DNA of 64,000 nucleotides from Vibrio comitans (GTDB lineage Bacteria; Pseudomonadota; Gammaproteobacteria; Enterobacterales; Vibrionaceae): NCBI GenBank assembly GCA_024346835.1, contig AP024867.1, positions 992,001-1,056,000 of the forward strand, in the 5' to 3' direction. This document shows positions 9,408-18,263 of the stretch, piece by piece (position 1 is the first letter of the stretch; every line of letters begins with the position of its first letter). The position numbers and the translations under genes are program-made. The notes under the pieces are model-generated. The model was not told the origin of the DNA, did not search any database, and saw only the letters and a list, made by a program, of their open reading frames with translations.

Positions 9408-10473
9408 GAAAAAAATTTTGATTACGGGAGGAGCTGGATTTATTGGTTCAGCGCTGATTAGACATATAATACATGATACACAAGATTTTGTAGTGAATGT
9501 TGATAAATTGACTTATGCCGGAAACTTAGAGTCACTTTCAAGTATTTCTGACAGTGAAAGGTATCAATTTGAATGTGTAGATATTTGCGATCGTTCTGAG
9601 TTAGATAGGATTTTTTCAAACTATGCTCCTGACGTTGTAATGCATCTTGCTGCAGAGTCACACGTAGACCGTTCTATCGATGGTCCCGGCACTTTCATCG
9701 AAACCAATATTGTGGGTACCTATACGCTTCTTGAAGCAGCAAGAAAGTATTGGAACTCACTTGGGGCGCAAGCGAAAAGTTCGTTTCGCTTCCACCATAT
9801 ATCTACTGATGAAGTATACGGTGATCTAGAAGGCACAGAAGATCTATTTACCGAAAACACGCCTTATGAGCCATCGAGCCCGTACTCAGCTTCGAAAGCA
9901 TCCAGTGACCATCTAGTCAGAGCTTGGCAACGTACCTTTGACTTACCAACCATCGTTACTAACTGTTCGAACAATTATGGCCCTTATCACTTTCCTGAAA
10001 AGCTCATCCCTCTAGTTATTCTTAATGCGATTTCTGGAAAACCACTACCTGTATACGGTGATGGTATGCAAATCCGTGATTGGTTGTTTGTAGAAGATCA
10101 CGCTCGAGCGTTATATACAGTCGTGAAAGAAGGAATTGTTGGTGAGACATACAACATTGGCGGCCATAACGAGAAAGCGAACATTGAAGTAGTGAAGACC
10201 ATCTGCTCGCTTCTAGAAGAACTATTGCCAAATAAGCCTGACGGCGTAGTGAAATACCAAGACCTAATTACTTATGTAACTGACCGTCCAGGGCATGATG
10301 TGCGCTATGCTATTGATGCTTCAAAGATTGAGCGAGAGCTAGGTTGGACGCCGAAAGAGACTTTTGAATCAGGTATTCGTAAAACAGTGGAATGGTATCT
10401 GAATAATAAAGAGTGGTGGAGCAGAGTGCTTGATGGAACATATGCAGGTGAGCGTTTGGGAGTGAAAAAATAA
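9400..10473 (+). CDS. rfbB: dTDP-glucose 4,6-dehydratase
   Basis: Converts dTDP-glucose to dTDP-4-keto-6-deoxyglucose (also called RmlB). 357 residues, normal length. NAD-binding GGAGFIG is at residues 10-16; the STDEVYGD and YSASKASSDHL motifs carry the catalytic Thr-Asp-Glu and Tyr-Lys. Overlaps wzx by 8 bases and is followed one base later by rmlA, so it is translationally coupled. Since no rmlC or rmlD follows, the product goes not to rhamnose but to the 3-amino sugar branch encoded by the next three genes. Confidence 0.96.
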   Translation: MTKKKILITGGAGFIGSALIRHIIHDTQDFVVNVDKLTYAGNLESLSSISDSERYQFECVDICDRSELDRIFSNYAPDVVMHLAAESHVDRSIDGPGTFIETNIVGTYTLLEAARKYWNSLGAQAKSSFRFHHISTDEVYGDLEGTEDLFTENTPYEPSSPYSASKASSDHLVRAWQRTFDLPTIVTNCSNNYGPYHFPEKLIPLVILNAISGKPLPVYGDGMQIRDWLFVEDHARALYTVVKEGIVGETYNIGGHNEKANIEVVKTICSLLEELLPNKPDGVVKYQDLITYVTDRPGHDVRYAIDASKIERELGWTPKETFESGIRKTVEWYLNNKEWWSRVLDGTYAGERLGVKK

Positions 10474-10474
10474 T

Positions 10475-11341
10475 ATGAAAGGTATTGTTCTCGCTGGTGG
10501 TTCGGGCACACGCTTGTATCCAATAACTCGCGGTGTTTCTAAACAACTATTGCCTGTTTATGACAAGCCCATGATCTACTACCCGCTTTCCGCCCTGATG
10601 TTGGCCGGAATTCGAGAAGTCCTCATTATAACAACACCCGAAGACTTGGATGGCTTTAAGCGACTTTTGGGTGATGGCAGTGAATTTGGTATTTCTCTGG
10701 AATATGCAATTCAACCCTCTCCGGATGGCCTTGCCCAAGCTTTTATCATCGGTGAAGAGTTTATTGGTACTGATTCAGTATGTTTGGTGTTAGGGGATAA
10801 TATTTTTTATGGACAGGGTTTTTCTCCAATGCTGCAAAACGCAGCACAACTGACACAAGGTGCAGTGGTATTTGGTTATAAGGTAAAAGATCCAGAGCGT
10901 TTTGGAGTTGTGGAGTTTGATGACAGTATGCGGGCAGTCTCTATCGAGGAGAAGCCGAGTAAACCGAAGTCCAACTATGCTGTGACTGGTTTATATTTCT
11001 ACGACAATCAAGTTGTGGAGATTGCCAAAATGATAGAGCCTTCTGAACGAGGTGAGCTAGAAATCTCAAGCATCAACCAAGAATACCTCAAACGAAATGA
11101 GCTAAACGTTGAATTGTTGGGTCGAGGATTTGCTTGGCTAGATACGGGTACGCACGGCAGTTTACTTGAAGCGTCTCATTTCGTAGAAACGCTAGAGAAA
11201 CGACAAGGGTTTAAGGTCGCTTGCCTTGAAGAGATAGCTTATAACCAAAACTGGCTGTCAAAAGCTCAAATTAAAATGGCGGGTGAGGCGTTATCTAAAA
11301 ATGAATATGGTCGTTACCTCCTTGAATTGTTGGATGAATGA
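10475..11341 (+). CDS. rfbA: Glucose-1-phosphate thymidylyltransferase
   Basis: Makes dTDP-glucose from glucose-1-phosphate and dTTP (RmlA). 288 residues. The nucleotide-binding signature GGSGTRLYPIT is at residues 8-18, followed by the KQLLPVYDKPMIYYPLS segment, LVLGDNIFYG and EEKPSKPKSNYAV, all typical of RmlA. Its stop (TGA) is immediately followed by the ATG of the next gene. Supplies the substrate for rfbB; the pair opens the dTDP-sugar branch of the operon. Confidence 0.96.
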   Translation: MKGIVLAGGSGTRLYPITRGVSKQLLPVYDKPMIYYPLSALMLAGIREVLIITTPEDLDGFKRLLGDGSEFGISLEYAIQPSPDGLAQAFIIGEEFIGTDSVCLVLGDNIFYGQGFSPMLQNAAQLTQGAVVFGYKVKDPERFGVVEFDDSMRAVSIEEKPSKPKSNYAVTGLYFYDNQVVEIAKMIEPSERGELEISSINQEYLKRNELNVELLGRGFAWLDTGTHGSLLEASHFVETLEKRQGFKVACLEEIAYNQNWLSKAQIKMAGEALSKNEYGRYLLELLDE

Positions 11342-11758
11342 ATGTCTAGTTCTAATTTGATTTCGTTCGAAACGCTTGGCGACGAACGTGGTTCGCTCAT
11401 CTCTCTGGAGCAAAATAAAAACATCCCGTTTACGATTAAACGCGTTTATTACTTGTTTGATACTAATATCGAAACGTCGCGAGGGTATCACGCTCATTAC
11501 GACTTAGAACAAGTGGCGATTTGTCTAAAGGGGAGCGTTACCTTTTTACTGGATGACGGTAAAACCAAGGAACGCGTTACTTTGGATTCTCCTGATGTTG
11601 GGTTGCACATAAAAGGGTTGAAATGGCGGGAAATGCATGATTTTTCTGAAGACTGCATATTGATTGTACTTGCGAGCGACCTTTATAAAGAATCTGATTA
11701 TATTCGTGATTACAACGCGTTTCTAAAAGAGGTCGGAAATGAAGATTCACCCGCTTAG
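11342..11758 (+). CDS. fdtA: dTDP-4-keto-6-deoxyglucose 3,4-ketoisomerase (FdtA/QdtA type)
   Basis: A small (138-residue) cupin-fold enzyme of the WxcM-like sugar 3,4-ketoisomerase family. It moves the keto group from C4 to C3 so that a 3-amino sugar can be made. The signature is RGYHAH at about 44-49 followed by LEQVAICLKGSVTFLLDDG. FdtA gives the galacto product and QdtA the gluco product. The sequence alone does not let me decide, so the final sugar may be Fuc3NAc or Qui3NAc. Starts directly at the rfbA stop and overlaps the following acyltransferase by 20 bases. Confidence 0.85.
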   Translation: MSSSNLISFETLGDERGSLISLEQNKNIPFTIKRVYYLFDTNIETSRGYHAHYDLEQVAICLKGSVTFLLDDGKTKERVTLDSPDVGLHIKGLKWREMHDFSEDCILIVLASDLYKESDYIRDYNAFLKEVGNEDSPA

Positions 11759-12209
11759 TGATGTTGCCAGTAACAACATTGGTGAGGGAACAAGCATTTG
11801 GCAATTCTCGGTTGTACTTAAGGGTGCAACCATTGGAAAAAACTGCAACATCTGCGCGCATACCCTAATTGAGAATGATGTAACGATAGGCGAAAGAGTT
11901 ACAGTAAAAAGCGGTGTGTACATTTGGGATGGCATCACAATTCAAGATGATGTGTTTATCGGGCCTTGTGTCGCGTTTACCAATGATAAAAAACCTCGTT
12001 CTAAACACTATCCAGAATCCTTCTTAAAGACGGTAATTGAAAAAGGCGCATCAATTGGAGCTAATGCGACGATTCTTCCAGGTATAACGATAGGTGAGGG
12101 GGCGATGGTTGGCGCTGGAGCAGTCGTCACCAAGAATGTCCCTAAAAATGCAGTCGTAGTTGGCAACCCTGCTCGCGTTATAAACACTATAGAGAACAAG
12201 ACAAAATGA
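11739..12209 (+). CDS. fdtC: Hexapeptide-repeat N-acyltransferase (FdtC/QdtC type)
   Basis: 156 residues with left-handed beta-helix hexapeptide repeats (patterns such as IGKNCNICAHTLIEND, VTIGERVTVKSG, ITIGEGAMVGAGAVV). Closest in layout to the N-terminal acyltransferase of WxcM and to FdtC/QdtC, which acetylate the 3-amino group of dTDP-3-amino-3,6-dideoxyhexose using acetyl-CoA. Overlaps the ketoisomerase gene and, by 4 bases (ATGA), the aminotransferase gene. That context makes a role on this amino sugar very likely. The acyl donor is assumed to be acetyl-CoA. Confidence 0.85.
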   Translation: MKIHPLSDVASNNIGEGTSIWQFSVVLKGATIGKNCNICAHTLIENDVTIGERVTVKSGVYIWDGITIQDDVFIGPCVAFTNDKKPRSKHYPESFLKTVIEKGASIGANATILPGITIGEGAMVGAGAVVTKNVPKNAVVVGNPARVINTIENKTK

Positions 12210-13306
12210 TCCCTTTTTTAGATCTCAAAGCGATTAATCAACAATACGAAAAAGAGTTAAAAGACGCCTGTGCGAGAGTGATTGACTCTGGGTGGTACAT
12301 TATGGGCAATGAGCTCTCTGCATTTGAGCAGGAGTTTGCACAGTACTGTGGTACGAAGCATAGTATTGGTGTTGCCAATGGCCTTGATGCGCTGACGCTG
12401 ACGTTGCGTGCTTGGAAGGAGATGGGCAAAATCAAAGACGGTGATGAGGTCATTGTGCAAGCCAATACCTATATCGCATCTGTTTTAGCCATTACAGAAA
12501 ATAACCTTACGCCAGTTCTAGTAGAGCCTGATGTTGATACCTATAACCTTTCTCCAGAGGGCATCAAAGCTGCAATAACCCCTAAAACCAAAGTGATTCT
12601 TCCTGTTCACCTATACGGTCAAATCTCACCAATGGTTGAAATTATGCAAATTGCGAAAGAGCATAACTTGTTGGTTTTAGAAGATTGTGCTCAGTCTCAT
12701 GGAGCTATGATTGATGGTAAGAAAAGCGGTGCTTGGGGTGATGCGGCCGCATTTAGTTTTTATCCAGGAAAAAACCTCGGAGCGTTGGGGGATGCTGGTG
12801 CCATAACTACTAACGACAGTGAATTAGCGAATGTGATACTTGCGTTGCGAAATTATGGTTCGAGTGAAAGGTATAAAAATGTATATTGTGGTGTTAATAG
12901 TAGGCTTGATGAAATCCAAGCTGCAATGTTGAGTGTCAAACTAAAATACTTAGATGCTGAAATATCACATAGAAGGAAAATATCCGAAATATACAAAAAT
13001 GGAATTACAAACAGAAATATCAATGTTCCTAAGACTGTCAAAGAGTGTGAACATGTATGGCACCTTTTCGTTGTTCAGTGTAATCGTCGTGATGACCTCG
13101 CTCGTTACTTAGAAGACAATGGAGTGCATACGTTAATTCATTATCCCACACCAATTCACAAGCAAGTTGCGTATAGTGGACTCTTTGATGTAAATCTACC
13201 CATCACAGAGCATCTTTCGGAAACTATCATTTCATTACCTATATCGCCGGTTATGTCGTTTGATTCCGCTTTACGCGTAGTAAATCTCGTTAACGATTTT
13301 GACTAA
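12206..13306 (+). CDS. fdtB: dTDP-3-keto-6-deoxyhexose aminotransferase (FdtB/QdtB type, DegT/DnrJ/EryC1 family)
   Basis: PLP-dependent sugar aminotransferase of 366 residues that would place an amino group at C3 of the keto sugar made by the FdtA-type isomerase. Visible: VANGLDALTLTL near 57-67, the PLP-interacting LEDCAQSHGA near 158-167, and the Schiff-base lysine K189 in FSFYPGKNLGALGD. C-terminal HTLIHYPTPIHKQ is typical of the FdtB/QdtB/WecE group. Last gene of the tightly coupled five-gene dTDP-sugar block. A 113-base gap separates it from neuA. Confidence 0.9.
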   Translation: MIPFLDLKAINQQYEKELKDACARVIDSGWYIMGNELSAFEQEFAQYCGTKHSIGVANGLDALTLTLRAWKEMGKIKDGDEVIVQANTYIASVLAITENNLTPVLVEPDVDTYNLSPEGIKAAITPKTKVILPVHLYGQISPMVEIMQIAKEHNLLVLEDCAQSHGAMIDGKKSGAWGDAAAFSFYPGKNLGALGDAGAITTNDSELANVILALRNYGSSERYKNVYCGVNSRLDEIQAAMLSVKLKYLDAEISHRRKISEIYKNGITNRNINVPKTVKECEHVWHLFVVQCNRRDDLARYLEDNGVHTLIHYPTPIHKQVAYSGLFDVNLPITEHLSETIISLPISPVMSFDSALRVVNLVNDFD

Positions 13307-13419
13307 TTTAACTACGAGTTATACGTTTCATAGTTTGAGATAGGCGTAATAACATTTATGTGACCACTTAAGACTGGGCTGTATAACTATCTTAAAGCAC
13401 AAATTTAGCTAGGGTTAGT

Positions 13420-14133
13420 ATGAATAGTGAGAAAAAACAATATAAAAATGTAGCTTTGATTACTGCTAGAGGTGGTTCTAAAGGCTTAATCAGAAAAAAT
13501 GTAAAGATTTTAAACGGGATGCCGTTAATTGGTTGGACCATAAAAGCAGCGCAGGAATGTACTGAAATTGATAGGATCTTTGTATCAACTGAAGATCAAG
13601 AGATAGCAATGCTCAGCTCAGAACTGGGGGCTGAAATAATCGACAGGCCGCCAGAATTGTCCGAAGATCACTCTACTAGTCAGGAAGTAGTTAAACATGC
13701 AATAGGTTGGCTAGAAGAACACCAAATAGAATATAGCAACATTGTCTTATTGCAACCTACCTCTCCTATGAGGACGGGAAAGCATATAACTGAAGCAATC
13801 GGCATAATGGAGACGAAGAATGCTGAATTTGTTATTAGTGTATTTGAGCCTAAGTACTCACCAACTAAATCGTATGTTGAAAAGCCTGACGGCTCAATAA
13901 CCGGTATTCTTCATAGCGATGCTCCATATATGCGAAGACAAGATCTGCCACGGTCGTTTCAACCCAATGGTGCGATCTATATCTTTTCCGCCTCACAATT
14001 TAAGGTGTTCGACCATTTCCCTAAAACTGGTGTATTTCCGTTTTTGATGTCAGAATACGACTCTATTGATATAGATTCAATCGATGACTTTAAAGTAGTA
14101 GAACAGAGACTTAAGGATATTAGAGATGACTAG
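13420..14133 (+). CDS. neuA: CMP-sialic acid synthetase family (acylneuraminate cytidylyltransferase)
   Basis: Activates a nonulosonic acid with CTP to its CMP form before transfer. 237 residues. The family signature ALITARGGSKGLIRKN is at about 12-27, with LLQPTSPMRT near 107-116 and the RRQDLPRSFQPNGAIY segment near 168-183. Overlaps neuB by 8 bases. The substrate (Neu5Ac, legionaminate or a relative) cannot be fixed from this gene alone. The neighbouring NeuB favours Neu5Ac or a close analogue. Confidence 0.93.
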   Translation: MNSEKKQYKNVALITARGGSKGLIRKNVKILNGMPLIGWTIKAAQECTEIDRIFVSTEDQEIAMLSSELGAEIIDRPPELSEDHSTSQEVVKHAIGWLEEHQIEYSNIVLLQPTSPMRTGKHITEAIGIMETKNAEFVISVFEPKYSPTKSYVEKPDGSITGILHSDAPYMRRQDLPRSFQPNGAIYIFSASQFKVFDHFPKTGVFPFLMSEYDSIDIDSIDDFKVVEQRLKDIRDD

Positions 14134-15169
14134 TCCAGTATTTGAGATTTCCGGTCGTAAAGTAGGTTTAGATTATGATCCATTGGTAATTGCGGAAATC
14201 GGAATTAATCATGAAGGTTCGTTGATAGTCGCTAAGGAAATGGTAGATGCGGCAATAGAGGGCGGCGCTGAAGTTATAAAGCATCAGACCCATATCGTTG
14301 AAGACGAAATGAGTGGTGAAGCTCTGGATGTGATACCAGGAAATGCTAAACAATCCATCTATGAAATTATGGAGCGATGCGCATTAAATGAAGAAGATGA
14401 AACTGAGTTAAAAGACTACGTAGAAAGTAAAGGGGCAATCTTCATTAGCACACCTTTTTCTCGGGCTGCAGCTCTTAGACTAGAGAGAATGAATGTACCT
14501 GCTTATAAGATAGGGTCTGGAGAATGTAACAACTACCCGCTTCTTGAACTCATTTCTAGCTTCGGAAAACCAATAATTCTCAGTACAGGCATGAATGACA
14601 TACCGTCGATCAAAAAGTCGGTAGAGATTTTTCGAAAGCACGGTACACCATTTTGTCTACTTCATACAACAAACCTATACCCAACGCCCGATCACTTGAT
14701 ACGCATTGGTGCTATGGTAGAGCTTCAAGAAGCGTTTCCAGATGCCGTTGTTGGTTTGTCTGACCATAGCATTGATAACCTAGCATGCTTAGGAGCGGTT
14801 GCAAACGGAGCTTCAGTTCTTGAAAGACACTTTACAGACAGTAAGGAGCGTCCTGGTCCTGACATCGTATGTTCTATGGACACAAAAGAGTGTGCTGAAT
14901 TGATAGCCCAATCAAAGCGAATGTCTAAAATGCGTGGCGGTCAGAAGGGTGCAGTAAAAGAAGAGCAAGTTACAATAGATTTTGCTTATGCTAGCGTAGT
15001 GACGATCGCTAATATTTCTAAGGGAGAAAAGTTAACTCGCGAGAATATATGGGTAAAACGTCCCGGTACCGGAGATTTTCTTGCAGAGGACTATGAGTCT
15101 TTACTCGGTCGAGTATCTACAAAAGACCTGCCTACAAATGTTCAAATTAAAAAGACCGATTTAGAATAA
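14126..15169 (+). CDS. neuB: N-acetylneuraminate synthase family protein
   Basis: Condenses phosphoenolpyruvate with an N-acylmannosamine-type sugar to a nine-carbon nonulosonic acid. 347 residues: TIM-barrel NeuB domain (AEIGINHEG near 23-31, IKHQTHIVEDEMS near 50-62, KIGSGECNNYPL near 129-140, GLSDHS, ERHFTDS) followed by a C-terminal SAF/antifreeze-like domain (about 280-345, ENIWVKRPGTGDF). From memory, the IKHQTHIVEDEMS and GSGECNNYP segments resemble Campylobacter NeuB1 (Neu5Ac synthase) more than the legionaminate or pseudaminate synthases, so a sialic acid is the favoured product. Followed by a hairpin and a 425-base non-coding gap before neuC. Confidence 0.94.
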   Translation: MTSPVFEISGRKVGLDYDPLVIAEIGINHEGSLIVAKEMVDAAIEGGAEVIKHQTHIVEDEMSGEALDVIPGNAKQSIYEIMERCALNEEDETELKDYVESKGAIFISTPFSRAAALRLERMNVPAYKIGSGECNNYPLLELISSFGKPIILSTGMNDIPSIKKSVEIFRKHGTPFCLLHTTNLYPTPDHLIRIGAMVELQEAFPDAVVGLSDHSIDNLACLGAVANGASVLERHFTDSKERPGPDIVCSMDTKECAELIAQSKRMSKMRGGQKGAVKEEQVTIDFAYASVVTIANISKGEKLTRENIWVKRPGTGDFLAEDYESLLGRVSTKDLPTNVQIKKTDLE

Positions 15170-15208
15170 AGTCTTTTTAGTTATATAGTATTATTGGCAA
15201 TATAAACA

Positions 15209-15256
15209 AAATGATAGCTACAAAAAGTAAAAATTTAGCTATCATTTTTATTTCGA
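15209..15256 (+). terminator. Hairpin with T-rich tail between neuB and neuC
   Basis: 12-base perfect arms AAATGATAGCTA (15209-15220) and TAGCTATCATTT (15236-15247) with a 15-base loop, followed by TTATTTC. It looks like an intrinsic terminator inside the operon. The rest of the 15170-15594 gap is very AT-rich, has no gene, and could hold an internal promoter for neuC and later genes. Confidence 0.6.
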
Positions 15257-15594
15257 TGTGATATTTAGTTTTGGATATATTGATTTTTTGAACTAATGAT
15301 ATCATATCCAGATATTGCGACTATAAACAATACGCTTAGATTTTTCTAAGCAAACATAAAAATTCAATAATGCGAGTTGTTCGTCACTGAGTATGCATAT
15401 ATTCGACTATGGAAAAATATTTTTTATATTAAAAATGCAGATGTTGAATTGTATGATATGAGTTTTAATAATTTACTGATTAATTAATAGGCACAGGTTT
15501 AATTACATGCACTACTATTGAGCGGTGGTGTTATTAGCTTTTGTTATTGCCTAACTAATAGTCATTATATGATATTTTATTTAGGAAACATAAC

Positions 15595-16722
15595 ATGAAA
15601 AAAATACTTTTTCTAACTGGTACTAGAGCGGACTTTGGCAAACTGAAAAGTTTGATTAGAAAGACAGAAGAAAGTGATTCATTAGAAGCTCACATATTTG
15701 TCACTGGAATGCATTTGAGTCGTGTTCATGGGATGACAGCACTAGAGGTAGAAAAGGCAGGCTTTAAGTCTATCTATAAATATATCAATCAATCGCCAAA
15801 TGATACTATGGATATAGTACTTGCAAAAACAATATCTGGTCTCTCTGACTATGTTCAAGAATTGCAACCTGATATGGTTGTAGTACATGGTGATCGCGTA
15901 GAAGCACTAGCAGGAGCAACAGTGGGTGCTCTAAATAATATATTGGTATCTCATGTGGAAGGTGGTGAAGTATCTGGAACCATAGATGAACTGATAAGAC
16001 ACTCGGTTTCCAAAATGTCACACGTACATTTTGTAGCAAATCAATTTGCGAAGAAAAGGTTAATACAATTAGGAGAGAGTGAGAGCTCAATTCACGTCAT
16101 TGGTTCCCCAGATATCGATGTGATGTGCTCCAAGGATTTACCAAAGCTAACTGATGTCAAAAAACACTATAATATTGACTTCGAAGATTATTCAGTATTT
16201 ATGTATCATCCAGTTACTACAGAAGTAGAGAAAGTTAAAACTAATATTAAAAATTCGATAGATGCTTTGATAGATAGTGATGATAATTATGTAGTTATAT
16301 ATCCAAATAATGACCATGGTTCACAATACATAATAGAAGAGATTAAGCGCTTAGAAGGGAATGAAAGATTTAAAGTTTTCCCTAGTATTAGGTTTGAGTA
16401 TTTTTTAACCTTATTGAAAAACTGCCAGTTGATGATAGGTAATTCTAGCGCAGGCATAAGAGAAGTTCCTTTCTATGGTATACCAAGTATTAATCTAGGT
16501 TCCAGGCAAAATAACAGGTCTAATGCTGAGAGTATTCTTAATGTTATTGAGGATAGAGATGAAATTATTAAGCAAATAAAGATACATAAAGCTAGGAAAT
16601 TTGAGCCTCATTTAGAGTTTGGTGAAGGCAAAAGCGATATGTTATTTTTAGACTGTCTGCTTTCAACCAAGACATGGGATACAAATAAGCAAAAAACGTT
16701 TAATGATATAGATGGTGCTTAA
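15595..16722 (+). CDS. neuC: UDP-N-acetylglucosamine 2-epimerase, hydrolysing (NeuC family)
   Basis: Converts UDP-GlcNAc (or a UDP-GlcNAc-derived 2,4-diacetamido sugar) to free ManNAc (or its analogue) plus UDP, feeding NeuB. 375 residues with the WecB/NeuC fold: LTGTRADFGKLKSL near 7-20, VVHGDRVEALAGA near 96-108, VSHVEGGEVSGTIDE near 118-132 and the later MIGNSSAGIREVPF. A legionaminic-type route would also need a UDP-GlcNAc dehydratase plus a C4 aminotransferase. Only the dehydratase-like WbpM protein is present, so the ManNAc/Neu5Ac route is simpler. Good ATG with AGGAAAC upstream. Confidence 0.92.
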   Translation: MKKILFLTGTRADFGKLKSLIRKTEESDSLEAHIFVTGMHLSRVHGMTALEVEKAGFKSIYKYINQSPNDTMDIVLAKTISGLSDYVQELQPDMVVVHGDRVEALAGATVGALNNILVSHVEGGEVSGTIDELIRHSVSKMSHVHFVANQFAKKRLIQLGESESSIHVIGSPDIDVMCSKDLPKLTDVKKHYNIDFEDYSVFMYHPVTTEVEKVKTNIKNSIDALIDSDDNYVVIYPNNDHGSQYIIEEIKRLEGNERFKVFPSIRFEYFLTLLKNCQLMIGNSSAGIREVPFYGIPSINLGSRQNNRSNAESILNVIEDRDEIIKQIKIHKARKFEPHLEFGEGKSDMLFLDCLLSTKTWDTNKQKTFNDIDGA

Positions 16723-16755
16723 CTTTTTTTGTAAATTTTTGATTGGTGAAATCAT

Positions 16756-17979
16756 ATGGGAAAATCTAAGAAAGAACTACTTCTAGTATGCTATGGAGGA
16801 GGTCATGTTAAAATCATGGCCGCTTTGTATTTATCTCTTAGAGAGGAATATGACGTATCAATTTTAGCTTTAACTACTGCAGCTAATTACCTAAAAGAAA
16901 GAAATATACCCTATTTAACTTTTGCGAGTTTCGACGCACTTCTTACGAAGGAAGTTATTACAAATGGTAAGTTGCTACTCAATAATCTAGTAGGAAACAA
17001 CGTCGACAACGACGAAAGTGTTGCATACCTTGGTGTTTCTTTTACTGAAATGGTAGAACGAGAGGGAAGCTTTGATCTAGCAATCGATAAATTAAACAAG
17101 CAAGGGCGCAGCTGTTTTTTACCAAAAAATGCTCTCAAAAAAATACTAGAAACATTGGCACCTGACTTAGTCTTGACTACCAACGTACATCGTGCAGAAA
17201 TGGCTGCTTTGATGTCTGCCAAAGAACTTGGAATCCCTTCTGTATGTATCAACGATAACGTTTGGATCGAAGGTGGTGTTAAGAAGTTTGCTGTAGAAAA
17301 CATATGTGACTACATATGTGTCTTGAGTGATGAGGTTAAGAAAGCGATAATAGACAGCTCAAGCTTCCCTCAAAATAATATTATTGTGACAGGGACACCC
17401 GTCTTTGACAATATAAAGCGACTACGTAAAAGTAGTAGAAAGAGCGATATAATAACAGTTTTGCTTGCCGATTGTGAACTTCCTGAAAAGAATCCTCGAT
17501 TTAAAAATGCTACTGGGGATCCTAATTTTGAATTTGAAGTTAGAGACGCATTGAATGAGTTAGGAGCGAACCCTGAGTTCCAAGTAATCTTCAGGCCGCA
17601 CCCTAATCAAGTGTATGACTACAGTGCTTATGAGAATATTCGTTGCTCAACCGGGGAAGAGGACCTGCATAAACTGCTTTCAGAAACTGATGTAGTTGTA
17701 ACTGCAATTAGTACCGTTGGAATTGAAGGTATAGCAATTGGATGTGGCTTGGTTTCTTTAGAAAACACAGTCTATAGTGCTGCTGGTTCTTACGAAAAAT
17801 TAGGTTTTTCGACAGGAGTTACAAATGCGGATCAACTTCATGTTGCAATTGTTGCTGAAGTTAATAAGCCAAAACAGTTAACTAGAAATTTATATGAAGG
17901 GCTTTCTACTATAAATATAACCAAATTGATTGAAAACATACTAAGCACTAAAAGTTACAACGAACAAATACATAAATAA
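16756..17979 (+). CDS. Predicted GT-B glycosyltransferase, candidate sialyltransferase
   Basis: 407 residues, no membrane segment. N-terminal LLLVCYGGGHVKIMAAL resembles the first Rossmann half of GT-B enzymes. The C-terminal half contains FRPHPNQ (about 276-282) and AISTVGIEGIAIG (about 316-328), a pattern also seen in CDP-glycerol transferases and in bacterial sialyl- and polysialyltransferases (HP and S-S/T motifs). It follows neuC by 33 bases and precedes a 284-base gap, so it closes the neu block. Transfer of the CMP-nonulosonate is a reasonable guess but not shown; I do not recognise a specific family. Confidence 0.6.
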   Translation: MGKSKKELLLVCYGGGHVKIMAALYLSLREEYDVSILALTTAANYLKERNIPYLTFASFDALLTKEVITNGKLLLNNLVGNNVDNDESVAYLGVSFTEMVEREGSFDLAIDKLNKQGRSCFLPKNALKKILETLAPDLVLTTNVHRAEMAALMSAKELGIPSVCINDNVWIEGGVKKFAVENICDYICVLSDEVKKAIIDSSSFPQNNIIVTGTPVFDNIKRLRKSSRKSDIITVLLADCELPEKNPRFKNATGDPNFEFEVRDALNELGANPEFQVIFRPHPNQVYDYSAYENIRCSTGEEDLHKLLSETDVVVTAISTVGIEGIAIGCGLVSLENTVYSAAGSYEKLGFSTGVTNADQLHVAIVAEVNKPKQLTRNLYEGLSTINITKLIENILSTKSYNEQIHK

Positions 17980-18263
17980 TAGTTATAAATAGGGTTTTCA
18001 CTTCGCTTACTTTCCATTGGAAATATTGTTTTATAGACTACTTAAATCTTTATTATCTTCTATTTCGATGTGTCAATTATAACTAACTTATAATAATTTT
18101 AAGAGCGCCAGACCTATTTAAGAAATATCAATGGTGATATTACTTGGAGTTTTTAACTAATTCTCATTATTAATGGTGTTGTTGAAAAAGTGATATCTTT
18201 ACGATAAATATTTTTAACGAGAATATTAATTTTCGTAAGTAATTCAAAAATCAAAGGGAATCT
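17980..18263. other. AT-rich intergenic gap inside the polysaccharide cluster
   Basis: 284 bases without a gene between the putative sialyltransferase and the next glycosyltransferase. Base composition is very AT-rich. No convincing hairpin terminator is visible; an internal promoter is possible. Confidence 0.4.
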
